The notes under the pieces are model-generated. The model searched no databases. It saw only the letters and a program-made list of their open reading frames with translations, and was not told the DNA's origin. Positions 22,606-34,451 of a stretch of DNA of 64,000 bases are shown piece after piece. The stretch comes from Dolomedes plantarius. Its lineage: Eukaryota > Arthropoda > Arachnida > Araneae > Dolomedidae. Within the stretch, counting starts at the first letter, position 1; each line of letters begins with the position of its first letter. Location of the stretch: NCBI GenBank assembly GCA_907164885.2, contig OU015503.1, positions 127,528,423 through 127,592,422 of the forward strand, read 5' to 3'. The position numbers were made by a program, and so were the translations under genes.

Positions 22606-23734
22606 CAGTAACCACCGCTTATAGTGATCAGTGGTTATAAGAATCAACCGTTTATAAGAATCAATATCGCAAAAACAAAAACAAATGTATTATTTCCATG
22701 TTAAAATTTCCGCTTTAAAGAATCAATCCACCGGTTATAAGAATCAGTTTGCAATCTTCGCCTTCCTTTCATTTTTCCAAAAAATGCCACTTGAACTCTC
22801 AAAAGGTACGAAATTCTTTCTTAAGTTTTTGAAAAGAAAGATTGATAAAACTTTGGGGTGGAAAACAGTCGTAAAATACATTCCTTTAGACATAACATAA
22901 GAGTTTCTCCTTATACGTTTTTGCTAAACACTGTCTTATTAGCTTTACTCAGGGGCATCTAACCCGCCCGGGTCCGATTTCGCTTTTCTCCAGACAGGCA
23001 CTCCTTTTTTCCCACCACTTACTTCCTGGTTGCGGATTTCTGGACCCTGAAACACATAAATCTTCCGCGAAGTGTCCACCATCACTTACGCAAACGGGAC
23101 AGTGGATTCAGCACTTCAAACCGTGAAACGTAAACGGATTCATTTTGTTGAATCAGATGAACCAGATGCTCAATCAAACGTTTCACGGTTTGATTCAGAA
23201 TCAAACCGTGAAACGTAAGCTATAAAGTGAATCTTCGTCTGACACTGTAATAAGCATACGTCGCTAGTATTCACTTTAGTTTTCTAACAAAATTGCCAGT
23301 TAGTGTTAGAACTTTTTGATAGTCGAATTCAAATATGATAAAAACAAGGAAAACTCTTAGTTTTTCTGAAAAACAGAACTTGTTAATTAGATATGATGCT
23401 CTTCCAAAGTGTAGTCAAAGAGAAGCTGCCTCTTGTTGATTTTCTAATCATGTGTTGTTACTTATAGGTCTAGAAATTGAGTTATAGTATTTGTTTAGAA
23501 ATTGAGTATTTTCAAAATTATAAAAAATAATTTTAATAAATGATAAATAACGTAAATTAAAGAGTATTTAATGGTAAATTATGTATATATGTGCCTGTGT
23601 GTTTATATATATGTACAAGTATATATTTGTGTATGTGTGCCTGTCAAAAGGGAAGTTTCGGTTATAAGAATCAACCGCTTATAAGAATCAAAAACAGTAA
23701 TAACAAACGTGATTCTTATAAGCGGAAATCACTG
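22606..23734 (+). mobile_element. Tigger/pogo-like element, internally deleted
   Basis: The ends CAGTAACCACCGCTTATA and (reverse) CAGTGATTTCCGCTTATA are flanked by TA. Repeats of GGTTATAAGAATCA lie inside each end. It keeps a short N-terminal transposase fragment. It interrupts a Helitron, so it is younger than that copy. Confidence 0.75.
23335..23439 (+). pseudogene. N-terminal fragment of Tigger-like transposase
   Basis: The ATG at 23335 opens a 34-codon frame ending in TGA. It contains KTRKTLSFSEKQNLLIRYD, the usual start of the CENP-B/psq-type DNA-binding domain in Tigger transposases. The rest of the gene is deleted. Confidence 0.6.
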
Positions 23735-24434
23735 TATATATATATATATATATATATTTATAATAAATACAATGATTAATGTATACAATTTTTGTAAAAA
23801 AAAAAGAGAAAATACATTTATAAACAAATTGTAAGAGATATTTATATAGACAAAATAATGTAGAAGAAAATATTCAAATTAAATGTAATAGGAAATATTA
23901 AAGAATATAGTACAGTATGAGGAACATAATATCTTTTAATGTAATTTAACATTTTTTTGGATAATGTCCAATCATCTGCCGCATTAGCAAGAAAAATTTT
24001 TTTTTGTCTATTTAGTTGTTATGCACGCGACAATAAATTTATTTATTGTACCAGAAAAAGAAATCACGTGATCGGCATTTAATAAAATAAATTCTAAAAA
24101 TGAATCTTTAAAAATTCACCCAAAAATCAGAAAATGGGGGTAAAGATTCGAAAAAGATCTCATTTTAAAGGACTTTTTATGATCTTTCTCGTGATATAAA
24201 TTTTATAACCCCCAAATTATTATTTTAAATACAAACTTTAAAAAAGTTACCAAAACAGCTTAAAAATTTAATTTTTAAAAATCTAAGAATTTTTCAAAAA
24301 TCTTTCTGAGTGCACCCCTACACTCTAAGAAGAATGACCATGCAACATTTCAGCCCTTTAAGTCCAGCGGTTTGGTCTGTGCGTTGTATGTCAGTGAGTC
24401 AGTCAGCTACAGAACTGTTTTTTATATATATAGA

Positions 24435-25132
24435 CAACATGAAAGAGATGAGTTCCCCGGATCCTTAATAAATGTTTAAAAGAGGGATAATGCTTCTACT
24501 GAAAAATGGGATAATTTGTACTTTTTGAGAGTTTAAAAATCAGATCAGAGTTTATAAAATGTCTCTTTTCGTATGTAGTAAAATAAATCACCGACTCAGT
24601 ATGAATGAAAGCACATTGGTACACTACACAAAGTTGCGATCGATTTTTACATAAAACATACTCATTATTACCTTACATTCAAACTAAGTAATCCCCACTT
24701 CATGCATATGTGCTTACAGATCAAATGTTATGTGATATAAAATAACTGAATCCATTTATTTCATCTTCAAGAAAATTTAGAAACCTGCTTAGCATAGAAT
24801 AACCTCCAAGTCACAATAATCCTATTTTACACGAACATTCTTATTGGTATTTTGCTGGTCATATTTTATGAGTCATTTCCAATTAAATAAACTGCGGAAA
24901 ATACACCAATTATACAGATACCACTGTCACTTTTAAATTGAGATTTCTTTGAATAGAAATTTATAATAAATTTAGAAATTTCATAAAATTGTTAATTGTA
25001 AACTTGAGGTTTTCTATTTTTTGAACCCTAAGACACCCCTCCAATTTATAGGATAATTCTTAGAAAAGAATATTTTGTATTTTATTAAGCATAGAAAGAT
25101 ATTTTCAATTTCTTACTTAATAAAGATAAATA
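24435..25132. other. Unassigned stretch, no gene seen
   Basis: AT-rich. 25019-25132 resembles half of the small MITE family seen at 32031 and 41136 (AAGACACCCCTCCAATTTAT, then AGAAAAGAATATTTTG). Confidence 0.35.
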
Positions 25133-25953
25133 CAGTACAACCTGACCAATTTTACCAAAATACGCTTCCCTTCAAGGAAGTGTTGAAGTATCTGGGAAAG
25201 AAGCTGAAATAGTCGAATTAGTAGAATGTGCAAATAAAGGCAACATTAACTCGGACATACAGGAAGTTATAGACATCGACGGTTCCAAAATTATTGAACA
25301 AAGGTTATGATGACAGAAGGCCTGATAAAACAATATTAGGCTTAGAACACCGGAATTTTATCTCGGAACAAGAATTACTTTAAAGGTCCATTAATTACTT
25401 GCCTTTCCCCAGTTTGACATCATATTTTGCATTTCCTTGTTAAGCCAATTCATAAGTGACGCTTGTGATTACGTCTCTAGTAGAGGGCGTATTTCGTAGA
25501 AGTTACAACCCGATATTTGACACATGGATACTTTAGGTAGTGTCAAGCTGCGTTTATTAAGAAGTTGTATTAAGCCTGCTAAAAGTAAATCCCTTTTCAT
25601 AGGAAATAGACTGTTTGTTTCAATGTTACTACTGACATTTTTTCAAATCAATAAATACTTTTATGTCTTCAATGCTTTTAACGTATACCTTTTACTCTGC
25701 TATTCAAATATATATAATAGAACAATTATTAGAATCGTTCATGTTCATGTACATGTTTTACAAAAGCAACAGACATTATTGACTGAAATGTTTAAATTAT
25801 AAAGTTATGCATTTAGGTTTATTAAATAAACCATTGTGTTTATTTTTTCTCCTGAAATTTTGTAGCGTTATTTAAAAAGCTCTCAAATGAGGAAAATTAC
25901 AGAATTGGGAATTGCCATGTCCTGAACAATTCTGGATTTGGGAGGTTGTACTG
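25133..25953 (+). mobile_element. Tigger-like non-autonomous element, copy A
   Basis: The ends CAGTACAACCTGACC and (reverse) CAGTACAACCTCCCAAATCC have TA on the left and a mutated flank on the right. Inside, a decayed C-terminal coding remnant resembles that at 38180-38401. It is a diverged sister of the copy at 38050-38679. Confidence 0.7.
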
Positions 25954-26199
25954 TGGGCATTAAGACATTCTGGGGTGATCCTAAAATAAACATATTTATG
26001 GAACACCGACGCCATTTTAAAAGATGAAGTACATATTCCATATTTATTATTAAGTTATAATAAATATTGTAGGCTGGGTGGACCTTAGAAGTAGCCCGTA
26101 CCCTGGAAAAGTGTGCCCACTTATTTTAACGTTACCATAAGATGCATTCCAATTTTATTGAAAAATTGACTATTTTGTTTACACATATTATAAGCATGT
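25954..26199. other. Intergenic stretch downstream of the host gene
   Basis: No gene. It includes the candidate polyadenylation signal of the minus-strand gene. Confidence 0.4.
26154..26159 (-). promoter_or_regulatory. Candidate polyadenylation signal AATAAA
   Basis: Read on the minus strand, AATAAA lies about 90 bp after the candidate stop of the host gene. The hexamer is frequent in AT-rich DNA, so position is the main support. Confidence 0.4.
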
Positions 26200-26246
26200 T
26201 TATGAAGTTCTATTAATGCACACAATGGATGATATGCCATCAAGAA

Positions 26247-26268
26247 TCAAGGCAGGGACATCATTTTC
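26247..26268 (-). CDS. Candidate terminal exon of the host gene
   Basis: The acceptor is ACCTGACAG. In the phase left by the previous exon it reads KMMSLP and stops at TGA (26249-26247). Another frame is open longer (22 codons to TAA at 26200) and looks more protein-like but does not fit the phase. Either an exon is missing before it or the tail is short. Confidence 0.35.
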
Positions 26269-27070
26269 CTGTCAGGTATGAATATCCATTTATTTCGATG
26301 CCTATTTAAACTGAACATTCTATTTCATGAGCATGCAGCTGAATTATTATCCCATTTTAAGAAATAAGAGATTTTACAAACCGTAAAAGGTATTATTAAA
26401 GAAAAGCAATTTAAAGGATTCTATGTAAAAAGGATAAAATGTAAATAAATAGACACAAAATCAAATATGAGGCATAAAAAGTGGATACAAAATTATTTGA
26501 AACTATGCATTAATATAATTTGTATAAATTTTACTCCATATACTTCACTATCATATTTAGCCACAACTTTTATAGTTAATTTTTCAAATCATCTTGTTAA
26601 AAATATAAATTTTGACAGATTGTGTTAATATGCATTGTTCTGATTTATGGAAGAGAAGCCTATATGAAAACTAAACTAAGCTTTTCTCTCTACTTAGAGA
26701 TATACATCTAACAAAAGATAAGAATTCCTAACACAACCTGCCATATTGATAAACAACCATTGGTAAATTATAAGGCAGAAGATTGGATGTACCCTATATT
26801 TGGGACTGTAAGATGCACCTGCAACTTATGGGAGGATTTGTAGAAAAGAATATTTCGCATTTTGTTAGGTATAGAAAGATATTTTTAATTTCTTACTGAA
26901 TAAAGATAAAAAATATATACATTAAATATAATAAATTTATATAATATACATAATAAAATAATCATTTTATTTTAACATTATTTTTGAACCACAACACATA
27001 TCCCAATTTTAAATTGATTTTTTTTATGTAAAAAAGTGTGTCGAAAAATACAAAAAAATCAAGCACTTAC

Positions 27071-27230
27071 GTATCTTTGAGATCAAAAACTATATTTGGG
27101 TAGATGTTACTCTCCATTAAATATAAAAGATCAATCCACATCATGGTCTCTTGGATAATGTACAGTAGAGTGTATGTTTTTTTCAAGGAGCATAAAGTAC
27201 TGCATTCAACTGAAGTCAGGAATATCTCAC
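27071..27230 (-). CDS. Exon of the host gene, C-terminal helical segment
   Basis: 160 bp. The acceptor is TTAATTTCTTTAG and the donor GTAAGTGC is strong. Only one frame is open. It begins EIFLTSVECSTLCSLKKTY, followed by a hydrophobic heptad-like stretch (residues 20-45 of the exon) suggesting a helix. It starts with two bases that complete the codon left by exon 29428-29342. The LCSLKK, then LLYLMES, spacing is what recalls the C-terminus of TEDC2-type proteins. Confidence 0.65.
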
Positions 27231-27817
27231 CTAAAGAAATTAAATCAATTATTCTCATCATAGAAATTTAAAGAAAAAACATCCACTTAAATGAACACTC
27301 ATGCATTATAGTGATAGAATATTTGGTCACATACACATAAGCATATGCTTCAAAAATGAATCAACTAACAAATTTAAGGCAGACCAAATCCCTTTCTGTA
27401 ACATAAGGCATGTTTGTTTAATTAGACCAGCCAGTTATTAGGACCAAAATTGATCGCATCTCAATGTGGTCTCATTAACTAGAATCAACCATATGTGTGT
27501 GTATATATAAATATATATGTCAGATCCGGGAGTAGAAACAAATTCCAAATGTATGTCCAGGGGTATCTCACAAACGAAACGTTCGATTACCGACAATATT
27601 TTATTTAAAGCTGGATATGTCAGCACATCACATGAAACTACAATATAACATAAAACGTAAACTCGAACACTGATATAGTTCTAGCTTTGGTATACGGCCC
27701 GCTATGTCCACATACGCCGGCTTCTACTCGCCAAATGTCAGATGTGTAGATGTTCACTCTGGTCGCTGCATACAGCGCCCTCTGGTGGATTTTCCACTCT
27801 ACACATATATATATATA
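27231..27817. other. Intronic stretch, no gene seen
   Basis: No recognisable element. CAGCGCCCTCTGGTGGA near 27771 is more GC-rich than its surroundings and may be an old transposon piece. Confidence 0.4.
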
Positions 27818-27960
27818 CACCGTGGAATATAGATCAATCGTTTCCCCGTATGTGTCGTTTATTTCACCCAGTCCCAACGATCATACTGCTTTGTTATGTT
27901 CCCGCCTTTATCGTTCAGTTCAGCCAGTCGCTTGAAAAATGATAGATCGAGATTCCACTG
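27818..27960. mobile_element. Palindromic pogo-like MITE, copy 2
   Basis: The right end GATCGAGATTCCACTG equals that of the copy at 20876-21016; the left end CCGTGGAATATAGATC is diverged. TA follows the right end. Internal text (CAACGATCATA, CTTTGTTATGTTCC) matches in reverse. Confidence 0.7.
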
Positions 27961-27974
27961 TATATGCATATATA

Positions 27975-28511
27975 CAGGGTATTCATGAACTGTGTCGTCA
28001 AAATAAGAGGGGTGATAGTACTCACCAAGATGAACAATATTCACAATGCAACCACTCAGTATGTCAGAAAAGCGTAAAGTTCAGTATTAAGTTGAACAAA
28101 AAAAGAGAATAAACCAAATGATAAGTTTCCCAATCAGATTAGACAAAGACTCAAAGTAGATGTTCGTACACCGACAAATGAAAGACTGGTGACGTGCTAA
28201 TGTTGTCCGCTGCAACAACATCTTCCAATGATTTCCTGTGTCCCCAAAAGAAGCACAGGTCCTCCCCATCCATATTCGGCAGTTGGAGTCATGCACGCAG
28301 CTGAGCTTGTAAGAAACCAGGAAGACGTTATGGCAAGAGACAGCCCAGATGTTCTCTGAAAGTGCTTACAAGGGGCAGTAGCTTGGGGATTCAATTCATT
28401 CATATTTCACCGAATTTGATGCTTTTCTGACACATTGCATTGGAAATATTGTTTGTCTTAATAAGAACTATCAACAATCATATTATGTTAACACAGTTTA
28501 CGAACACCCTG
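27975..28511. mobile_element. Tc1/mariner-type element, non-autonomous
   Basis: The ends CAGGGTATTCATGAACTGTGT and (reverse) CAGGGTGTTCGTAAACTGTG are flanked by TA. Overlapping minus-strand ORFs (28087-28296 and 28197-28403) contain no transposase motif I can identify. Inserted 14 bp after the preceding MITE. Confidence 0.7.
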
Positions 28512-28525
28512 TATATATATATAAA

Positions 28526-29304
28526 CTAGCTGAAAAACCCGTACTTCGCTACGGAGAACATTCAAATTAAATACAACGGTCAATGTATGCAATTAATGCC
28601 AAAATACATATATTTATATATATTTATAATAAATACGATGATCAATGTATACAATTGATGTAAAAAAAAAACCAAAAAATATATTTATAAAAAAATCATA
28701 AGCGATATTTTTATAGACAAAATAATGTAGAAGAAAATACTCAAATTAAATCTAATAGGAAATATTAAAGAATATAGTACAGTTAATATAGTACAGTTTG
28801 AAGAACATATCTTTTACTGTATTTTAATATTTTTTTGGATAATGTCCAATCATCTGCCACATTAGCAAGAAAAAAAAAATTTTTTTTGTCTATTTAGTTG
28901 TTATGCAAGTGACGATCAATATATTTAATATACAAGAAAAAGAAATCACGTGATCGGCATTTAATAAATTAAATTCTAAAAATGAATCTTTAAAAATTCA
29001 CCAAAAATCAGAAAAGGGAGGTAAAGATTCGAAAAAGATCTCATTTTAAAGGAATTTTTACGATCTTTCCTGTGATATAAATTTTATAACCCCCAAATTA
29101 TTATTTTAAATGCAAACTTAAAAAAAGTTACTAAAACAGCTAAAAATTTAATTTTAAAAAATCTAAGAAGAATTTTTCAAAAATCTTTCTTAGTGCACCC
29201 CTACACTACAAGAAGAATCGCCATGCAAAATTTCAGCCCTTTAGGTCCAGCGGTTTGGTCTGTGCGTTGTATGTCAGTCAGTTACGGAACTGTTTTATAT
29301 ATAA
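28526..29304 (-). mobile_element. Non-autonomous Helitron, family A copy 5
   Basis: On the minus strand the 3' end is a CCGTAGCGAAGTACGGG tail, TTTTTCAGCTAG and then T. The 5' end reads TATATATAAAACAGTTCCG but lacks the leading TC. The body aligns with the other copies. Confidence 0.72.
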
Positions 29305-29341
29305 TGTAATACCTCTATTAATGTCTCTACAGGTGTTTTAC

Positions 29342-29428
29342 TTGCGTATAACTGAGTATCGTTGAACTCCATAATAATAGTAGCACAGTCTTGTCTGGAG
29401 GCCAAGAATGATAAGGCAGCTTTCACAG
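29342..29428 (-). CDS. Exon of the host gene
   Basis: 87 bp. Acceptor AAATTAATTAG, donor GTAAAACA. The open frame contains VKAALSFLASRQDCATIIME and is phase-compatible on both sides (two bases in, one base out). It lies 38 bp from the end of Helitron A copy 5. Confidence 0.65.
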
Positions 29429-29723
29429 CTAATTAATTTTAGCTAACTCTAAAGGTTTTTTAACTCTAAAGGTCAATTAAAAGTTATTTGCCATTTTGTT
29501 CAACTCTTAGCCCGCAACGTCTTTAATGCATTTACGGACTCTCTGCTTAACTTTTTCAAATCCCCGTAGTATGAACATTGCATGATTCTTATATAAGTTA
29601 CCTTGAATATTGGAGGTTGTTTGATTGTTGCTGCCATCTACTTAATTTTCTGCTAACTATTTGTACCCCATTTAAATAATTTCAACTAACTTAACTTCAG
29701 GTTGTGACACATATATATATATA

Positions 29724-29799
29724 GTGCTTGATTTCTAGAAATAGAGGTGCTGAAACTCTAACCTTCCGTGGTGTGTGGGGGTATTCCAAATTATATATA

Positions 29800-29847
<48 letters not shown>

Positions 29848-30270
29848 TTAAAAACCCCATACCATTTTAAAATCTAACATTATTCTAAATTCCCTTGGGC
29901 GTACGAGCTAAATTTCGTTTTTGATTCTAAGTTCTAATAACCTCGAGAGAAAATATTAAATGGCTTCCTTTTTCAAACATGCGCGGCTTCCCCCAATATT
30001 TTAGATAAGCTCTGCGCAGATTATATAAAACCACATGTGACTTATTGACAACAGCAAATCCCTAATCGCTATCCTGATCACATGACAAAGTTTATATAAA
30101 CCACCTGAACAGAAACCTGTGCGCTTTTTTCATTTGTAAGTTGCCCCGAGAAGTTGTATTGTGTATCTTAAAAATAAAAGATGCACGGCCGGGCGACAAG
30201 TCGTCCATCTTTACCTCAAAAAGATATACCACTCAGGCCTTCCTTCGTCGGCCCGTGCTCGTGCTATTAC

Positions 30271-30343
<73 letters not shown>

Positions 30344-30433
30344 CTGGCCCAATCACTAACAACAGATTAATATATGATTAAATAAATGTTTTTAGCTATC
30401 ATAATTCTTTTTTTCCTATCAAATCAAGCCCTG
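29724..30433. mobile_element. Possible MITE around expanded (TA)n tracts
   Basis: GTGCTTGATTT near 29724 and AAATCAAGCCC near 30421 are inverted and sit beside TA. The interior holds two TA microsatellites (about 29797-29845 and 30272-30339) and a TATATAAA/AATAAA-containing stretch that could be part of an LTR. Family unclear. Confidence 0.35.
30272..30339. repeat. (AT)n microsatellite
   Basis: A 68-bp pure AT dinucleotide run. Confidence 0.95.
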
Positions 30434-30494
30434 TATATATATATATGTGTGTATGTGTATAAAATTTCTAAATAACTATTTACATTATACTTAC

Positions 30495-30560
30495 TTTTAG
30501 AATTTAAAAATGGATACCACAACTTTAATTTAAATTGAGAGGAAACAGCACTCAGTTTAC
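30495..30560 (-). CDS. Exon of the host gene
   Basis: 66 bp. Acceptor TTTTTTCAAACAG, donor GTAAGTAT. One open frame, KLSAVSSQFKLKLWYPFLNS plus K. Two bases at the start complete the codon begun by exon 31731-31652, and the single base at its end fits exon 29428-29342. Confidence 0.65.
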
Positions 30561-31651
30561 CTGTTTGAAAAAATAAAATAAAAATTAGAAAACACATCAT
30601 TTTTTTTTAATTATGCATGATTAATAACATACATGTAATTTATCAGCATTACATTATTTGAGATATATATATGTATATTAACAATTAATCTGAATAAATG
30701 CAGATAAAAAATATTCAATATATATAACTATAAATTTCTCTTGTGCTTTTATAGCACTTTAAGTAAAAGCAATATATAGTGGGAAAATAAGATGAACAAT
30801 CCACTAAGGAGATTTTTCTCTATTACTTTTGATATTAAGATCAATCAAAAAACAGAAAGTTCAAAATCTAAGCAAAAGAATCCAATTTTTAAATTTGTGT
30901 ATTTTGCTATTCAATCCTGTCAAAAGCATACTGCAAAAATTTATTTTCATTTGCTTTTGTAAATCAGAAGCTATAAATACTGAATATTTACATGACAATG
31001 GGCAATGATTATGACACCCTATATTTCATTTTGAACATTAAAGTTAAGATCTCTCTCAAAAGGCATTTCTATGATTCCTTCATATTACTACTTTGTTTTA
31101 CATATATATAACAGCCATATATCATGCAGACTGTGAACCCCTGTTAGAAACACAAAACACATTTCTCTACGAGCTCTAACAAGTGAGAACTGATTAAAGC
31201 TCATGAAGTGATGCTTGAATGAAAGACTAGCACAAAGTCTCTACGGAGTGTCTGCAGACCTCTTTAACCATTACATGAATATTGAAAAAATTGAGATTGC
31301 TAGAAATATGAGGATCATTAAAATACACACAATATTTATTCCATTTTAAACAGAGAAAAATGTTTACAAAATTTAGTAATAAATTCAATCTTAAATGGGT
31401 CTCCTAAAAAGGAGCTCCAAAACTCCTCTTCCTTTTATATTAATGGAACTTACACATGCCTTCAAAAAGGACTTTCTAAGCAGATTTATAGTGCATTTTT
31501 AGGTCCAGTGCTTTCAGCACCAAGGGTTGAATTCCTACAAGCACATTCCAATACCTCTGTGCCTATGCCAGATAAGGTGATGTAGTTGAATCGGCAACTT
31601 TAAACTGGCTGTGCATTTTAGAAGAAATAAGAATTCATTTTTTTTACAAAC
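30561..31651. other. Intron, no element recognised
   Basis: AT-rich with no open frame flanked by splice sites that I can support. Confidence 0.4.
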
Positions 31652-31731
31652 CTCTGACAACATTCAAAAATTCTCTCGAAGATGGATGAGGTGAAATTTG
31701 GTGCTCATGGCTGTTTGCAGATGAATCTAAT
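31652..31731 (-). CDS. Exon of the host gene
   Basis: 80 bp. Acceptor TGTATCACCTAG, donor GTTTGTAA. The only open frame reads LDSSANSHEHQISPHPSSRE and then FLNVVR, a polar linker followed by the start of a helix. It needs a preceding exon ending in phase 2; the exon at 39121-38701 ends in phase 1, so one exon is missing between them. Confidence 0.6.
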
Positions 31732-32030
31732 CTAGGTGATACACAAAAGAAACTCAGACATACAAAAAATACATACAATGGGAAATTAATGTTATAATAT
31801 AAAAAATACACATTTCCTTCAACAATGAAAACAAAAACACTTGAATTGTTTGGTTTATCTGAAAATTATTCTAATCAGTGAAGAGTATCTATTAGAAAAT
31901 TAATGACTTCATTAAATTACAAAGCAAATATCTTTTCGTTAGGACTGAGAATAACTTAATCAGAAAGATATTTCAAAGATAATATAGCATTACTGCAGTC
32001 ATTCATTTAAAAGTTTTGCAATATCAATTA

Positions 32031-32126
32031 CTATATTTTTCGGATGATAAGATGCACCTCTAATTGACGGGAGGATTTTTAGAAAAGAATAATTAAAAGG
32101 TGTGTCTTAAGGTCTGAAAAATGCAG
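32031..32126. mobile_element. 96-bp MITE, TA-flanked
   Basis: The ends CTATATTTTTCGGATGATAAG and (reverse) CTGCATTTTTCAGACC are inverted and flanked by TA. It shares the AAGATGCACC text with the copies at 41136 and 41498. Confidence 0.7.
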
Positions 32127-32329
32127 TAATTTCTGTCTAATCAGTAGAAAAATATTTTAATTTACACTAACCAACATGTATGTCATTGGCGGCTCTAGGG
32201 GGGGGGGGCAGTAGGGACAATTGCCCCTCCCAGTAAAGCCTGGCGTATTTTTTTTTTTCATAGCCTAAAATTATATAATCGTAGACCTAATACTAAATGA
32301 GTTTAAATTTAAAATGAGATGGTTTATTT

Positions 32330-32331
<2 letters not shown>

Positions 32332-32370
<39 letters not shown>

Positions 32371-32407
32371 GTATGTATATATATATATATGTATATATTT
32401 ATATAAA

Positions 32408-32477
<70 letters not shown>

Positions 32478-32511
32478 AATGTATGTGTGTGTATATATAT
32501 ATATTTATATA
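32332..32511. repeat. Compound TA/TG microsatellite
   Basis: Alternating TA runs with GTGTGT interruptions; produces only Tyr-Ile artefact ORFs. Confidence 0.9.
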
Positions 32512-33791
32512 TCTTATATATATATTTCTTCTGTCCGTGTGTATGTAACTGAACTCCTCCTAAACGACTGGACTGATTTTTATGAAATTTTGTGTGTGCG
32601 ATTAAGTTGATTCGAGAATGGTTTAGATTCACAATTTGATCCGATAGAAAAGGTTTTTATATTTTTAATTAATTAATAAAAATCCAACAATTTATAAGGG
32701 GTTGCGTCCGGTAAATGGAAACTGTTACAGTTTGTGGATTCACCCCTCTGGATAATGGCGTCCACGTTAGGTTTAGTTAGTAAACAGCGAGCGAAAAGAT
32801 AAAAATAAAGAAAATCAAAAAGTTTCAAGTCATATATTAAACCAGAATAATAAATGAAAATAATAATCTTTGATGTCAGATTTTATACTCTAAAATAAAT
32901 CAGATCCAACTGCATATTGATATTCTAGACACGCGATGGAAAATTCGAATCAACCACGCTAAGTGACACGAGATCTTATTTAATCGCTACTGCAGTCCCT
33001 CTCGCCTATATCTTTGTGCCTATTGAAGAGCTAAAGACTAAGATTCTATCCTGCTAACTTATTTCTGACTAAAAACTCCTCTGACATTTATAATCACCAG
33101 CCCACAACAACTTTCCAATAGCGAATATGTTTCACTTTACTCAGTAGAACGCCGTGTAATCGTGGCGCATTCGGAAGGACGCCCATTCGCAAAGTTTTAC
33201 TTTGCGAATCCTTGCTCTCGACCAGTGTTCGAATCCAGAGTTGTGTAACTTTTGCTAGACCTGTTATTTCAGTTTTTTTTAAGGCTTTTTTATTTCAGCT
33301 TTTATTTTATTATTTTTTTAATTATTATTTTATTTTATTTCATTATTTTTTAAATTTAATTTTAATTTTATTTTTATGATTTTTTAAAATTATTATTTTT
33401 ATTTATTTTTATTTTTCTCAGCTTTTTTATGATGAAATACCGAATATAGCTGAAATCTGAGGAGTTTATTATCCATTTATACATTTTTAATTGGGTTTTC
33501 ATATTATTAATATGTATAACATTTCGTATGCTTTTTTTTCTATGTTATTTATACTGCGTTTAGTTTTTTAATGGATTTTTATAGGTTTATTATAAATTTA
33601 TATATTTTATGTATTACTTTTCAGAATTTTTTGCTCCAATGATAAAGGGTAAATCTTTTCTATGTTACTTATACTGTGTTTAGTTTTTAAATTGATTTTG
33701 GTTAACAAATATTCTTAAAATTCCGGGCATCGCCGGGTACTTCAGCTAGAATTACAACGTTTGAACAGGACAACGTCTGTCGGGTCCGCTA

Positions 33792-33792
<1 letters not shown>
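32512..33792 (+). mobile_element. Helitron, family D, about 1.28 kb
   Basis: It starts TCTTATATATATATTTCTTC after A and ends GTCTGTCGGGTCCGCTAG before T. An earlier internal CTAG with CCGGGCATCGCCGGG (near 33721-33740) suggests a composite 3' end. A tRNA-like stretch is inside. No helicase coding region. Confidence 0.65.
33156..33245 (+). repeat. tRNA-like sequence inside a Helitron
   Basis: TGGCGCATTCGG (33163-33174) resembles a pol III A box and GTTCGAATCC (33227-33236) an exact B box, with 52 nt between them. A clean cloverleaf is not obvious, so this is a tRNA pseudogene or a SINE head rather than a functional tRNA. Confidence 0.45.
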
Positions 33793-33845
<53 letters not shown>

Positions 33846-33901
33846 GTGTATATATATGTATATATGTGTATATATATGTATTTATATGTATATATATGTA
33901 T

Positions 33902-33979
<78 letters not shown>

Positions 33980-33984
33980 GTATG

Positions 33985-34019
<35 letters not shown>

Positions 34020-34020
34020 C
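33793..34020. repeat. Compound TA microsatellite
   Basis: More than 200 bp of TA with scattered GTATAT interruptions between the Helitron and the hAT right end. Confidence 0.95.
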
Positions 34021-34451
34021 ATAACTCTAAGAGCCGACGTTGCCCCCCCCCTCTCCCAAAATTCTGGACTGGAGCCGCCCCTGATGTATGTGCATGTACC
34101 CACATACACACAGATATTAGCATTAATACTTTAAAGCATGGTTCCCATGACAGACCTCTTTCTTTCGAAACCACAAGTTAATGTGTAACTTGTGGTTTGT
34201 AACTACAAGCACACGAAAGATAAAGACGTAGAGGGAATAGGAGGGAAGCTAAGAGCACATTAAATTTTTTTACACATCATATGCAAATAAAATGCCCCTT
34301 CTTCTCACACATGATGATGGCTTTTTTGAACTACCAAGGAATTATACCATACTGTATTAAACAATTTACACAAACATGATAGATCTTAAAGAGGTTTTAC
34401 TGTCTACAGATTTTTAGAAGCATGGCATTTATAAGCTACATATATATATTA

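Larger units (their letters stand above)
22532..24434 (-). mobile_element. Helitron, family A copy 4, with nested Tigger element
   Basis: On the minus strand it begins TCTATATATATAAAAAAC at 24434 and ends in CTAG at 22532 with T outside. The 3' part (22532-22605) and the rest (23735-24434) are separated by a TA-flanked element. The body aligns with the other family A copies in reverse. Confidence 0.72.
32184..34083. mobile_element. Non-autonomous hAT element holding a Helitron
   Basis: The ends CATTGGCGGCTCTAG and (reverse) CAGGGGCGGCTCCAG are inverted. The 8-bp duplication ATGTATGT lies at 32176-32183 and 34084-34091. Subterminal blocks of poly-G or poly-C are mirrored. The interior is TA microsatellite plus a complete Helitron. 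Confidence 0.8.

Noticed and set aside
26200..26268. 22-codon reading of the last exon ending at TAA 26202-26200
   Set aside because: More protein-like, but out of phase with the preceding exon 27230-27071.
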